Assembly (NCBI GenBank): GCA_017480145.1
Contig: JAFVBF010000034.1
Coordinates: 1-64,000 of the forward strand
Reading direction: 5' to 3'
Length of the DNA stretch: 64,000 nucleotides
DNA from: Bacteroidales bacterium
GTDB lineage: Bacteria; Bacteroidota; Bacteroidia; Bacteroidales; P3
Shown here piece by piece: positions 25,915 through 35,966 of this stretch. A program made the position numbers and the translations under genes. Numbering within the stretch: the first letter of the stretch is position 1; each line of letters begins with the position of its first letter. The notes under the pieces were generated by a model. The model was given only the letters and a program-made list of their open reading frames with translations, was not told where the DNA came from and searched no databases.

Positions 25915-26529
25915 TTAAAAGTTAAATTTTCGTATCACATTTGTTACAAGAGCATTGCCACGATCATTAAGATGTATTCCATCTGCCGCATAAAACTCGT
26001 CGGGATTGGGGTGTTGCTGAATCAAACCTGCAATATCAATAACAGGAACATCTGACTCTTCTGCGAGTTGTCGAAGTGCTTGGGCATACTGATTATACCA
26101 ATCATTGATAAACGAAACGTCCCCACCCAACCAGCGAAGAATATTAAACCTGTCACGATTCTGACTCACATAGTCAATGTATCGTCCAGCCCGAAGCCCC
26201 GGCAGAGAAAGCAGCAACGGCTGTACTCCACATGAACGAATGTTGCGAATTAGCGATAGGTACGTATTCCTGAAATCATCCAGACTTCTTGAAGGTTTAT
26301 GCAGCCCTCCCGGGTGCTCAGATATAGCCTGCCAATCAAAATCGCACACATTACCGCCATACTCCAAGACGAGGGCATCTCCTGAGTCCGCCTTATCAAA
26401 GCGTCGAGAGCGGAGACTCCCGAAAAAAGATATACGGGGGACAGCTTTATCACCAAAAATATAGCGAACCATACCCTCGCATACTATCATGCTTTTCACA
26501 TTACCATATCTTGTACCGAGCTTGCTCAT
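25915..26529 (-). CDS. SGNH/GDSL-like hydrolase
   Basis: 204 residues from ATG 26529 (MSKLGTRYGN). The C-terminal block DGIHLNDRGNALV holds the Asp-x-x-His pair of the SGNH fold, and the EYGGN motif supplies the block III Asn. The usual block I GDS is not seen. IFGDK and FFGSLRS are weak candidates, so the nucleophile is uncertain. Family members are esterases or deacylases acting on lipids or acylated sugars. No signal peptide is evident. It is monocistronic, with a promoter at 26566 and a terminator at 25846. Confidence 0.75.
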   Translation of the reverse strand: MSKLGTRYGNVKSMIVCEGMVRYIFGDKAVPRISFFGSLRSRRFDKADSGDALVLEYGGNVCDFDWQAISEHPGGLHKPSRSLDDFRNTYLSLIRNIRSCGVQPLLLSLPGLRAGRYIDYVSQNRDRFNILRWLGGDVSFINDWYNQYAQALRQLAEESDVPVIDIAGLIQQHPNPDEFYAADGIHLNDRGNALVTNVIRKFNF

Positions 26530-26565
26530 GAAGCATTCACACTTTTGCAAGTTTTAATTCAGTCG

Positions 26566-26573
26566 CAAAAATA
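26566..26573 (-). promoter_or_regulatory. Promoter for the SGNH hydrolase gene
   Basis: The minus strand reads TATTTTTG then CGAC, matching TAnnTTTG. The implied start near 26559 leaves about 30 bases before ATG 26529. Confidence 0.65.
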
Positions 26574-26726
26574 CCTCCACATTGGCAACGAGAAACAAAA
26601 AGGGTACGCCAATAGTTAAATTGGGGTAAAAAATGCATTTTAGGGATAAAAATGATGTTTCAAGGGACGAAAAACAGAAAAAACTCCATTTTATCCCACA
26701 AAAACAAACCGACAAAAAACGCGCCG

Positions 26727-28091
26727 CTATTCCATCATGACCCTCACCGTACGACCATCAAGGCGAACAGACAGCCACTGCTGTAACCGTGAAACATCGG
26801 ATTGAGGCAACGGCTTTTTCACTTGAAGAATCACAATAAAAGAAGAAGGCAAACTGTCAGTAGTGCTGCTTGCAACCTGCGACGTATGAGCCTTGGCAAG
26901 AGTAACATCCTGAACTTCTGGATATTGCGAACGAATCTCGGCCGCAATTTGATTAGTCAAAGAATAAGACACCTGAAAACCTGATAGTTGCGATTGATAA
27001 TAGGCGATAAGGCTATCCTGCTGACGCTGCCGCAAGTCGTAGTGTGAAATTGCCGAAATAAGATTTTCTGGATCAGGAGAAACTGCCCCTCCGCCAAAAG
27101 CCCTATCATTAAAAATGAGCTGACTACGGCGAATTCCATACTCATCTGCAATGAGATAGAGATGTTCTTTAGCCGAAGAGTCCAACGGTTCGCCTGCAAT
27201 ATAAATTTCAAGAGAAGAAGGCGTAGAGGAATGATCAACCTGATAGTCATAGACATAAGTGCCACTCGTTTTACGAACAGCCGAAACAAAAGAATCAACA
27301 CTACGTTCAAAGTTGTTCTGACGAATGACGCTTATAGCAGAAATAATACTAGGGATAATAATAACAATCAGCCCGAGAACAATGGTATAGTGCATATTGC
27401 GCTGACTGGACGAGTTGCGATAGGTCTTGACAGGGAAACGAAGGTATTTTACCCCCAAAAAAGTGGCAAGACCGATAAACACACTGTTGATAAAGAAGAG
27501 GTAGAGTGCCCCCAAAGCATAGCGAAAATTGAGATAAGCAAGCCCATAACCAATAGTACATAGCGGGGGCATAAGGGCAGTGGCAATAGCCACACCAGCT
27601 AAAACCGTGCCCTTTTCACGGCGACTGGTCTCAAAGATACCTGCAAAACCTCCAAAAAGAGCTATGAGCACATCATATATTGTTGGATTGGTACGTGCCA
27701 GCAGTTCTGTTGGATTTTCCAAACGTAGTGGACTAAATATAAAATATAGGGTAGCCGTCACAATACTAATTGCGACCATTATTCCCAAATGGCGCAAAGA
27801 ATCACGCAACAAGGCCGTATCGTTGGTTCCTAAAGCAAGTCCAAAACCCACAATAGGTCCCATTAGCGGAGACACAAGCATGGCGCCAATGATAACCGGA
27901 ATAGAATTGACATTAAGGCCCAACGAGGCTATCAGTATAGCGAAGAACAAAATATATACATTCGGCCCTCGGAAATAGACATTATTCTTAATACTTTCAG
28001 CCGCAGCATCCACATCAACATGATCTTGAAGAGTAGCAATTGATTGCAATGTGGCGGAAAAATGATGGAATAAGGAGGCAAGACTTTTCAT
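26727..28091 (-). CDS. DUF389 membrane protein
   Basis: 454 residues. NVYFRGPNVYILFFAILIASLGLNVNSIPVIIGAMLVSPLMGPIVGFGLALG is the DUF389 hallmark (positions about 35-90), and GFAGIFETSRREKGTVLAGVAIATALMPPLCTIGYGLA follows. There are about six membrane segments in the first 260 residues. The last 190 residues are soluble, with a BON-like or periplasmic look. Function not established; transport is often assumed. It is monocistronic, with a promoter at 28154. Confidence 0.93.
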   Translation of the reverse strand: MKSLASLFHHFSATLQSIATLQDHVDVDAAAESIKNNVYFRGPNVYILFFAILIASLGLNVNSIPVIIGAMLVSPLMGPIVGFGLALGTNDTALLRDSLRHLGIMVAISIVTATLYFIFSPLRLENPTELLARTNPTIYDVLIALFGGFAGIFETSRREKGTVLAGVAIATALMPPLCTIGYGLAYLNFRYALGALYLFFINSVFIGLATFLGVKYLRFPVKTYRNSSSQRNMHYTIVLGLIVIIIPSIISAISVIRQNNFERSVDSFVSAVRKTSGTYVYDYQVDHSSTPSSLEIYIAGEPLDSSAKEHLYLIADEYGIRRSQLIFNDRAFGGGAVSPDPENLISAISHYDLRQRQQDSLIAYYQSQLSGFQVSYSLTNQIAAEIRSQYPEVQDVTLAKAHTSQVASSTTDSLPSSFIVILQVKKPLPQSDVSRLQQWLSVRLDGRTVRVMME

Positions 28092-28153
28092 TTTGGGAAT
28101 CTGAAAGGCAGTATCTATGAAAATAATTCAAATACAATTAGAGAATTGCGAGG

Positions 28154-28161
28154 CAAAGATA
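28154..28161 (-). promoter_or_regulatory. Promoter for the DUF389 gene
   Basis: The minus strand reads TATCTTTG then CCTC, an exact TAnnTTTG after a T-run, about 63 bases before the ATG. Together with the yidC promoter it accounts for the 28092-28406 gene-free space, in which I see nothing else. Confidence 0.7.
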
Positions 28162-28306
28162 CAAAAAGTATATGACGAGGTGTAATGAGACTGGCGTGAA
28201 AAAAACGCAACAGGCTTACTTAGGACCGTGAGAGAGCCACAGGCTTCCCTACCATAATCTAACTTAACGTGACAAAATTAAATCCTTTAGAATAGCAAAA
28301 ATAGTG

Positions 28307-28314
28307 TAGATTTG
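28307..28314 (+). promoter_or_regulatory. Promoter for yidC
   Basis: TAGATTTG followed by CACTTT matches TAnnTTTG. Transcription would start near 28321, giving a leader of about 86 bases. Confidence 0.65.
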
Positions 28315-28406
28315 CACTTTCTTTCTATGCAGATAGAAGAATATAATACCTATATTCTACAAACAATTACGAAGTTCCTGCACAGGCAGGGACACTGAAA
28401 AAGACT

Positions 28407-30398
28407 ATGAATAAGCAATCGATTATCGGACTAATACTGATATTTGGAATCTTCGTTGGTTATATGTGGTGGATTTCACCATCCAAAGAAGAGATGGCTC
28501 GCATGAGGGCACAGCACGACTCAATGGTACAAGCCTATATGGATTCCGTAGCCCTGGAAGAGGCTTTGGCCGAAGAACGTCGTATAGCTGACTCTCTGGC
28601 AATGGCAGGTGACAGCAGTGCAATGGCGGCTATAGCCGAACGCAACAGGGTGAATTTAGGAATGTTCGGGGTATGCCACACGACAGATAGCATGAGTCTT
28701 ACCATTCAAAATGAGGTAATGACAGTAACGCTATGCAACGTGGGTGGACGCATTGATGATGTAACATTACTGGACTATACAACCTATGACAGCCTGCCTC
28801 TGCAACTGATTACCCCATCAAAAGAGAACCTGAATCTGACCTTCGCCACCGAAGAAAACCTAAATATAGAAACCAAAAATCTAATCTTTACTCCTTTTAT
28901 TGATGGGACGCCCATGACCAAGGGGGACTCCAAGCCACGGATGCTTTCCGACAAAGATTCCATATCCGTTAGCCTGAGAGCCTATGTGGGCGAAAATGGC
29001 AATACGAACAATGACCAATACTTAGAATATCTCTACACATTCTATGGCAATAGTTACAAAGTAGGATTTAGCATCAATTTTCATCATTTAGACGACATTA
29101 TTCGCGAGATGCCCTACTTGGATTTGTCATGGCATAACGCAATGAACCGCCAAGAGAAAGTAGATCAAAGCAGCAAAAATAGCCGCAATCCCAACAAAGA
29201 TGCAGAACGCTACAATTCAAGCATTTATTACAAGCCTGCCAAAGACAAAGTGGATTACCTACGAGCGGGCCGAGATGGAGATGAGCGAGTAAAGACACAG
29301 GTGGAATGGATTGCTTATAAACAACAATTTTTCTGTGCCATACTGATGAGCGACAGCCTCTTTGAGAATGCAGACTTATCAACCGTAACCCAAACAAAAG
29401 AAAGTCGCTCCAACTATCTATGCGACATGAGCAGCACGATAGGTCTGACCTATACGGGCGGCAATAGCAGCATACCCATGCATTTCTATTTTGGACCCAC
29501 AAAATACCGTGACCTACGAGCCATGCACAAGGGTTTTGAGCGAATGCTACCCTTAGGCTGGGGATTTTTCCTTACTCAATGGATTAGCCGATACGCCATC
29601 ATCCCTGTATTTAACTTCTTAGAACAGTTCAACTGGAACTACGGCATCATCATTATCATTTTAACCATTTTGCTGCGTTTGGTTCTTTTCCCTCTGACGT
29701 TCAAATCCTACCAAGGTAGTGCCATCATGCAAATCCTGCGTCCAGAGATGGAGGTACTCAACAAAAAGTATCCCAATCCAGAACAAGCCATGCAAAAACA
29801 GCAAGAGATGAGCCGCTTGCAGAAGAAAGCAGGCTACAGCCCGATGGCAGGCTGTCTACCCATGCTCATCCAACTGCCCATCATTTGGGCCATGTTCCGT
29901 TTCTATCCCGCATCCATTGAGTTGCGGCAGAAGCCATTCTTATGGTGCAACGACCTTTCCTCCTACGACTCCATTCTCGACCTCGGATTCAATATTCCGC
30001 TATATGGGGATCATATCTCTCTTTTCTGCCTATTGATGTTTGGCGTACAGTTTTTCTATACATGGTACACCATGCGCAGCAATGCAGGACAAATGAATAT
30101 GCCTGGTATGAAGTTCATGATGTATTTCATGCCTTTCATGATGCTTTTCCTCTTCAACAGCCAGTCGGCCGCTCTCAACCTCTACTATTTCTGCTCACTG
30201 AGCATCACAATGCTGCAGATGATACTAATCAGAAAGTTCACCAGCGAACAGAAAATCAGAGCCAGAATGGCAGCCTATGACATCAAAAACAATGGAAAGC
30301 CTCAGAAAAAGAGCAAATTTCAAGCACGGATGGAAGCCATGATGAAAGAGGCACAAAGACAACAGCAAATGCAGCAGAAACAACAAGGCAGACGATAA
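28407..30398 (+). CDS. yidC: Membrane protein insertase YidC
   Basis: 663 residues. MNKQSIIGLILIFGIFVGYMWWISPS is the first membrane segment. A large periplasmic domain runs to about residue 360. The conserved Oxa1 core follows: YGIIIIILTILLRLVLFPLTFKSYQ, MAGCLPMLIQLPIIWAMFRFYPASIELRQ and the late MFLFNSQSAALNLYYFCS. The tail is basic and Gln-rich (QRQQQMQQKQQGRR), as expected for ribosome contact. It inserts proteins into the inner membrane with or after Sec. It has its own promoter and is followed 107 bases later by nhaD. Confidence 0.97.
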   Translation: MNKQSIIGLILIFGIFVGYMWWISPSKEEMARMRAQHDSMVQAYMDSVALEEALAEERRIADSLAMAGDSSAMAAIAERNRVNLGMFGVCHTTDSMSLTIQNEVMTVTLCNVGGRIDDVTLLDYTTYDSLPLQLITPSKENLNLTFATEENLNIETKNLIFTPFIDGTPMTKGDSKPRMLSDKDSISVSLRAYVGENGNTNNDQYLEYLYTFYGNSYKVGFSINFHHLDDIIREMPYLDLSWHNAMNRQEKVDQSSKNSRNPNKDAERYNSSIYYKPAKDKVDYLRAGRDGDERVKTQVEWIAYKQQFFCAILMSDSLFENADLSTVTQTKESRSNYLCDMSSTIGLTYTGGNSSIPMHFYFGPTKYRDLRAMHKGFERMLPLGWGFFLTQWISRYAIIPVFNFLEQFNWNYGIIIIILTILLRLVLFPLTFKSYQGSAIMQILRPEMEVLNKKYPNPEQAMQKQQEMSRLQKKAGYSPMAGCLPMLIQLPIIWAMFRFYPASIELRQKPFLWCNDLSSYDSILDLGFNIPLYGDHISLFCLLMFGVQFFYTWYTMRSNAGQMNMPGMKFMMYFMPFMMLFLFNSQSAALNLYYFCSLSITMLQMILIRKFTSEQKIRARMAAYDIKNNGKPQKKSKFQARMEAMMKEAQRQQQMQQKQQGRR

Positions 30399-30505
30399 TT
30401 CACAACTTTCTCAAACAAAAACATCACCAACTACATTAACTAAAAGACACCGCCATAGACCAAAAAAATAACAAAAAAAATAACCAACCAAACAAAAAAA
30501 CAATC

Positions 30506-31897
30506 ATGGTACCACTATTAGTTACCGTTTTCGTCCTCGGCTATGCTTGCATTGCATTAGAGCATCCGCTGAAAATCAACAAAACCGCCACTGCCCTACT
30601 CCTCGGAGTCCTCACATGGGCAATTTTCTCATTCTGCAATATTGCCTTCGACCCCACTTTGGATCATGAGGCCTGGCGTGCATTCATGAGTGAACAGTTG
30701 ATTGAAAATCTGGGAGACACTGCGGAAATCGTATTCTTCCTATTAGGTGCCATGACCATTGTGACCCTGATTGAGGATTACCAGGGATTCCGTGTCATCA
30801 CGGACAAAATCACTACTACGAACAAGAAAAAACTTCTTTGGGTAGTCAGTATTCTGACCTTTTTCCTCAGTGCCTTGTTAGACAACATGACCACCGCCAT
30901 CGTTATGGTGGCCCTGCTACGCAAACTGATTGCCGACCAAAAAGAGCGCTGGCTGTTTGCAGGCATGGTTATTCTGGCAGCAAATGCCGGCGGTGCATGG
31001 AGCCCCATTGGAGACGTGACCACCATCATGCTATGGATTGGTGGACAAGTGACAACCGTCAATATCATGGTCAAAACAATTGTTGCCAGCCTGGCCTGTT
31101 TAGTTGTACCTTGCATCATTCTGGGATTCACACTCAAAGGCGATGTAGAACGCCCTGCCGAGAGCCACAGTGGAATAGAGATTCCCGAACGATTCCGTCG
31201 CCTTGTACTTATCATGGGAGTCTGCGCATTGGTATTTGTTCCCATTTTTAAAACCATCACCCACCTGCCTCCCTATTTGGGAATGCTTTTCGGTCTGTCT
31301 ATCCTGTGGATTACCACCGAGATTATCAGCCGCAAATACTCCAACGGAGGTCATACACTGCCTACGGCTGTTAGCACCCTGGAACACATCGACACACCAA
31401 CCATTCTTTTCTTCCTTGGCATTTTGATGGCAGTCAGTTGCTTGAAGGTTAGCGGCATTCTGGGAAGCCTTGCAGGAGGACTTAATGACGCATTCCTGAC
31501 AACAAATGTTGACCCCATCACTGGAGTCACGACCGTTACTGGAGGAGGATTCTATATCATAGGAACCATTATCGGTGTACTATCCTCTATCGTGGACAAT
31601 GTTCCTCTGGTTGCTGCCGTTATGGGCATGTATCCCTTGGGAGATGGAGCCCTCTTCGCCACCAATCACCCATTCTGGGAATATCTGGCCTATTGTGCTG
31701 GTACGGGCGGAAGCCTGCTCATCATTGGTTCTGCCGCAGGCGTAGCCGTGATGGGCATGGAGAAAATCGACTTCATCTGGTATCTGAAAAAAATCTCCCT
31801 ACTAGCCTTAGCAGGCTATCTGGCCGGTGCCGCCGTCTATATTTTGATGGATGTCACCCTTTTTGAAAAGGTTGAATGGCTAAGAAACTTGGTGTAA
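30506..31897 (+). CDS. nhaD: Na+/H+ antiporter NhaD
   Basis: 463 residues with about twelve membrane segments. LGAMTIVTLIEDYQGF, LLDNMTTAIVMVALLRKLI, ANAGGAWSPIGDVTTIMLWI and SSIVDNVPLVAAVMGMYP are the ion-transporter signature blocks of NhaD. It expels Na+ or Li+ in exchange for protons. Its stop overlaps the following ATG as TAATG, so translation of the next gene is probably coupled. Confidence 0.95.
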   Translation: MVPLLVTVFVLGYACIALEHPLKINKTATALLLGVLTWAIFSFCNIAFDPTLDHEAWRAFMSEQLIENLGDTAEIVFFLLGAMTIVTLIEDYQGFRVITDKITTTNKKKLLWVVSILTFFLSALLDNMTTAIVMVALLRKLIADQKERWLFAGMVILAANAGGAWSPIGDVTTIMLWIGGQVTTVNIMVKTIVASLACLVVPCIILGFTLKGDVERPAESHSGIEIPERFRRLVLIMGVCALVFVPIFKTITHLPPYLGMLFGLSILWITTEIISRKYSNGGHTLPTAVSTLEHIDTPTILFFLGILMAVSCLKVSGILGSLAGGLNDAFLTTNVDPITGVTTVTGGGFYIIGTIIGVLSSIVDNVPLVAAVMGMYPLGDGALFATNHPFWEYLAYCAGTGGSLLIIGSAAGVAVMGMEKIDFIWYLKKISLLALAGYLAGAAVYILMDVTLFEKVEWLRNLV

Positions 31898-33462
31898 TGT
31901 TTCAGGAGTGGTGGCGACACCGCTCCTGGCGACACAAAATATATGACTTCTTCCTCTATGGCTTCGCCCTTACGGGCGCAGCCATTCTTGGTGCTTGGAT
32001 GGTTTATCAATTGGGGCTGACCAACAACCGAGGGGCGGTAGACAAAAACCATCGACAGTTAAAGTCTGTTGGAGAGATGAACCTCTCTCAACACCAGTCA
32101 TGGAACAGCAGCGAATTAACCGACAAATGGGTTGAGCAATACGTGAAACTCATAGCCCTCAGCCACTACTATCCCACGAATGCCTACCTTATCACAGAGG
32201 CCGCACAACACAGCAATGACCCTCTACTGGTGGACCAAATGATTGCGGCAGCCGAGACCTATATTGACAACTGTGATGGATACCGAGAACTCACAGAAAG
32301 TCTAAACAACCAGCTAAAACGTTATAGCCGTGAGGGAAACGACTTGGCAGTACCTTGGATGCGCACCGAAGAATGGGAGGCGCTGAAGCCCGCACTACTG
32401 AATGACAAAGCCCTCATTGACGAAGCTGGACGCCTGACAGGCGTAGAGCCACGCCTCATCGTAGGATGTCTGGTGGGCGAACAAATCAGATTGTTCCACT
32501 CCAAACGTGAAACGGTAAAGAAGTATCTGGGACCCATGAAAGTTCTGTCTGTTCAGTCGCAATTCTCCTATGGGGTGAATGGAATCAAGGAACACACAGC
32601 CAAATGGGTAGAAGAGAACCTTAAGAATCCTGAATCAGAATTCTACATGGGTCCTGACTACGAACATTTACTGGACTACGAAACTGATGACCCTTCCACC
32701 GAACGATACAACAGACTGGTCGACTATCGAAACCATTTGTATTCCTACATTTATACTGGATGCATACTTCATCAGACCATGCTTCAATGGCAACGGGCAG
32801 GACACGATATCTCCAACCGCCCCGACATCCTGTTCACATTGTTCAATGTGGGATTCAAGCAGTCCGTTCCCAAAGAGAATCCCGTCTGTGGCGGAAGCCG
32901 AATTAAGATTGACGGAGAATATTACACATTTGGTGCCATCGGTTTTGACTTTTATTATAGTGGAGAACTTGCAAAAGAGTTTCCCTACTGGGACACACGA
33001 TTCGTTAGCACACGAGACCAAAAACTAACACCGGAAGAGATTAGGATGATTCAAGAAGGCGTAAGCAACTGCAAACGTCCAAACCGTAATGCTGACGACA
33101 TTCCCAAAACAAACAATGACCCTTGGGATGCTGTACCATACGAAAGTCCGAGTGTATCGCCATTACTGACCGCCCCACCCATGCCAGTTTTGGAGCCATC
33201 AAACTCAGAAGCAAACGAATACAACAAAAAAAACACGGCATCATCGCAGAACACGAGTACCACTACGGCAGACACAAAGGCGATGATTTCTCCAGCTCAA
33301 AAGGCTTTGGAAGGCACACAAGATACCGATACATTTACGCGGGATGAAGGCCTGCCACTCCCCATATTTTCCACACCAGTTTCCACGGGATTTCCTACCC
33401 CATACGCTCACTCTGAGCCATCAATACCTACGGAAGCATACCCTGTCATCCCAGAGCAATAG
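31897..33462 (+). CDS. Membrane-anchored protein of unknown function with Pro/Ser/Thr-rich tail
   Basis: 521 residues from ATG 31897, which overlaps the nhaD stop as TAATG; an in-frame ATG at 31876 would add seven residues. A basic N-terminus (MFQEWWRHRSWRHK) precedes one membrane helix (about residues 15-42). The middle is helical, and residues about 180-235 (GVEPRLIVGCLVGEQIRLF, then SVQSQFSYGVNGIKEHTA) loosely recall lytic-transglycosylase-like domains, although the catalytic Glu context is not convincing. The last 120 residues are Pro/Ser/Thr-rich and disordered. It sits between nhaD and the Wzz-like gene, 35 bases before the latter. No family is recognised; a periplasmic wall or polysaccharide role is inference. 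Confidence 0.65.
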   Translation: MFQEWWRHRSWRHKIYDFFLYGFALTGAAILGAWMVYQLGLTNNRGAVDKNHRQLKSVGEMNLSQHQSWNSSELTDKWVEQYVKLIALSHYYPTNAYLITEAAQHSNDPLLVDQMIAAAETYIDNCDGYRELTESLNNQLKRYSREGNDLAVPWMRTEEWEALKPALLNDKALIDEAGRLTGVEPRLIVGCLVGEQIRLFHSKRETVKKYLGPMKVLSVQSQFSYGVNGIKEHTAKWVEENLKNPESEFYMGPDYEHLLDYETDDPSTERYNRLVDYRNHLYSYIYTGCILHQTMLQWQRAGHDISNRPDILFTLFNVGFKQSVPKENPVCGGSRIKIDGEYYTFGAIGFDFYYSGELAKEFPYWDTRFVSTRDQKLTPEEIRMIQEGVSNCKRPNRNADDIPKTNNDPWDAVPYESPSVSPLLTAPPMPVLEPSNSEANEYNKKNTASSQNTSTTTADTKAMISPAQKALEGTQDTDTFTRDEGLPLPIFSTPVSTGFPTPYAHSEPSIPTEAYPVIPEQ

Positions 33463-33497
33463 CCAATCTGATTCACAGAAAAAAAAATTAATGAAAT

Positions 33498-34388
33498 ATG
33501 AAAGAACAAGATTTTGGAAACAACTACGACCTGACCCAGACCATCTCATTCTTTAAACGATGGAAAAAGGTTCTTATTTGGGTATTCGTAGCCGCATTTG
33601 CAATATCCGTGGCAGCATCGTTTCTTGTAAAACCCCGCTACACCTCAACGGCCATCATCTTTCCAACCAACTCAAATCGCATTTCAAAAGCCATCATGGA
33701 CTATCACTATAGTCTTGACTTCATGGACTATGGCACCGAGCGCGACTGTGAATATGCTATCCAAACACTCACCTCACGTTCTATGCAGGATGCCGTCTGC
33801 TTGCATTTCGGCCTAATGGAGCACTACGACATCCGCCACGATGACCCACACAAACAATACAAACTTGATGACCAATACTCTAACAACGTCACTATCCGCC
33901 GTACCGATTACTTAGGCGTAAAAATTAGTGTCACCGATATCAACCCTGAATGGGCTGCAAATATGGCCAACTATATTGCCGACTATTACGACACGCTATG
34001 CCACCAGCTACACCATGCCAGAGCCACCGATGCCTACACAATAATGAGCCGTGTATGCACAGAGGTCGAAAAGGAACTCATTGCATTGGAAGATTCCACA
34101 CGTCTACACCCTCAAAACAAAGATGTTTACACCCTACTTATCGCCGACAAGAGCAAAAAACTGGCCGACTTACAGACCCGTGCCACACAGACCAAGGTGG
34201 ACATGAGCAATACTGTCAGTTACAAATTCTGGTTAGACAAAGCCAGCCCTGCCGATAAGAAAAGTTATCCCAACCGCCTGCTCATTGCTCTTCTTGGTTC
34301 TTTCGGCGCACTATTCTGCTGCATTTTCATACTCTTACTTATAGAGTGGAGACGCAAAGTGACCAGTACCCCAACTGATAATCGATAA
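33498..34388 (+). CDS. Wzz/chain-length-determinant-like protein
   Basis: 296 residues with two membrane segments, about residues 26-46 and 268-290. Between them lies a periplasmic domain that includes a helical EVEKELIALEDS segment. The start DLTQTISFFKRWKKVLIW and the layout match polysaccharide co-polymerases of the Wzz family, which set chain length together with Wzy. There is no kinase domain. The O-antigen ligase/polymerase gene lies 28 bases downstream, which supports the call. Confidence 0.85.
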   Translation: MKEQDFGNNYDLTQTISFFKRWKKVLIWVFVAAFAISVAASFLVKPRYTSTAIIFPTNSNRISKAIMDYHYSLDFMDYGTERDCEYAIQTLTSRSMQDAVCLHFGLMEHYDIRHDDPHKQYKLDDQYSNNVTIRRTDYLGVKISVTDINPEWAANMANYIADYYDTLCHQLHHARATDAYTIMSRVCTEVEKELIALEDSTRLHPQNKDVYTLLIADKSKKLADLQTRATQTKVDMSNTVSYKFWLDKASPADKKSYPNRLLIALLGSFGALFCCIFILLLIEWRRKVTSTPTDNR

Positions 34389-34416
34389 AGAAAGAGACTA
34401 TCCGTAGCAGCATACC

Positions 34417-35937
34417 ATGAATAGCAAAGTACCCCAAAACGAACAGCAGCCAGTCAAAAGGGAACTCGTTGGAATCCTTTTGCTGACTGCACTATTCATT
34501 GGTATCAATACCCTATGCCTTGTCAAAGACCTATACTTCTTATCATTAATACTGCTCATCGGGCTAATGGTCATACTACTGACCGTCCGTTTCGACTATA
34601 TGCTGCTATGCATGGCGTTGCTCACACCATTCTCCGTCAATCTACGTCTCCTGCCCCAGATGGAATTATCAATACCCGTAGAGCCTCTGATGATTCTATT
34701 CTGCGGCATATTCTTTTTCAGAATATTGCTCACACGATGCTATGATTCACGCATTTTACATCATCCCATTAGCATCGCTCTGATGGCATCACTGGGTTGG
34801 ATGTTTGTCAGTGCCTGTTGCTCTCAAATACCTTTTGTGTCGTTCAAATATTTTATTGCCAGGCTATGGTTTGTCATACCCTTTTTCTTTGCCTCTGCAC
34901 AGATATTCCAATCGTTCCAAAGGATCCTGCAATTCTACGGATGTTATCTGCTTGGGCTATGCATTGTCATCATCATCACAACTATTAACACCATGTCCGA
35001 TGCATCGGACCTAACCACACTCCAAACCCTGCACCATGTGATGCAGCCTTTCTATAACGACCACACTGCCTATGGCTGCATCATAGCCTTGTTGCTGCCC
35101 ATAGCCTGTCACCTCTATTTCAATAGCCCGAGACACCATCCGAGACGAATCGTCATATTTTGCGCTTTACTATTGCTCATTATGGGACTGTACTTATCTT
35201 TCTGCCGTGCAGCATGGGTAAGTGTCGCAGCCGCTCTTGGGATGTACATACTACTCCGTTTGGGCATCAAGTTGAAATGGATGGCTTTGATGGCAGCATT
35301 AGCCATTGGATTATTTTTCGCTTATCAAGGCGACATAATGTATAAGCTCGGCAAGAATCACCAGGATTCGTCTTATGACGTGGGAGACCAAATCAAATCC
35401 ATCACAAACATTGCAACTGATGCCAGTAATCTGGAACGGCTGAATCGATGGGGAGCAGCCTTTCGTCTTTGGGAAGATCATCCCATTATGGGATGCGGCC
35501 CTGGCACATATCAATTTCTTTATGCCAGCTACCAACGTAGTTATCAGATGAGCGTAATTAGCACCAATGCTGGTGACAATGGGAATGCCCATAGCGAATA
35601 TATAGGACCACTCACTGAACAAGGTGTAATAGGGCTACTGCTTATCGTAATACTCTTCATCACAACCTTCGTCACAGGCGTTCGCATCTACCGGACAGCA
35701 GAAAACCCCAATATAGCCAATATGGCTCTATCGCTCGCATTAGGACTTCTGACATACTACGTACATGGATTCTTCAACAATTTTTTAGACACCGATAAAC
35801 TATCAGTACCTTTCTGGGGGTTTACTGCGGCAATAGTGGCTTTAGACCTATATGGGAAGCAATACTCAACCCCACAAGAAGCCAACAAAGAAGCATCAGA
35901 ACCAATCACTGCGACTAACACAGAAGAGGTTCTCTAA
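34417..35937 (+). CDS. O-antigen ligase/polymerase family (Wzy_C) membrane protein
   Basis: 506 residues with about twelve membrane segments and a large periplasmic loop between roughly residues 300 and 400. That loop contains NRWGAAFRLWEDHPIMGCGPGTYQF and NGNAHSEYIGPLTEQGVIGL, the Wzy_C motif set with the His-x-E-Y element. Family members polymerise or ligate polysaccharide repeat units at the outer face of the inner membrane. Ligase and polymerase cannot be separated by sequence. The Wzz-like gene upstream favours polymerase. Confidence 0.9.
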   Translation: MNSKVPQNEQQPVKRELVGILLLTALFIGINTLCLVKDLYFLSLILLIGLMVILLTVRFDYMLLCMALLTPFSVNLRLLPQMELSIPVEPLMILFCGIFFFRILLTRCYDSRILHHPISIALMASLGWMFVSACCSQIPFVSFKYFIARLWFVIPFFFASAQIFQSFQRILQFYGCYLLGLCIVIIITTINTMSDASDLTTLQTLHHVMQPFYNDHTAYGCIIALLLPIACHLYFNSPRHHPRRIVIFCALLLLIMGLYLSFCRAAWVSVAAALGMYILLRLGIKLKWMALMAALAIGLFFAYQGDIMYKLGKNHQDSSYDVGDQIKSITNIATDASNLERLNRWGAAFRLWEDHPIMGCGPGTYQFLYASYQRSYQMSVISTNAGDNGNAHSEYIGPLTEQGVIGLLLIVILFITTFVTGVRIYRTAENPNIANMALSLALGLLTYYVHGFFNNFLDTDKLSVPFWGFTAAIVALDLYGKQYSTPQEANKEASEPITATNTEEVL

Positions 35938-35966
35938 TACCTAATGGAGGTTCTCTGCCCAAATCT

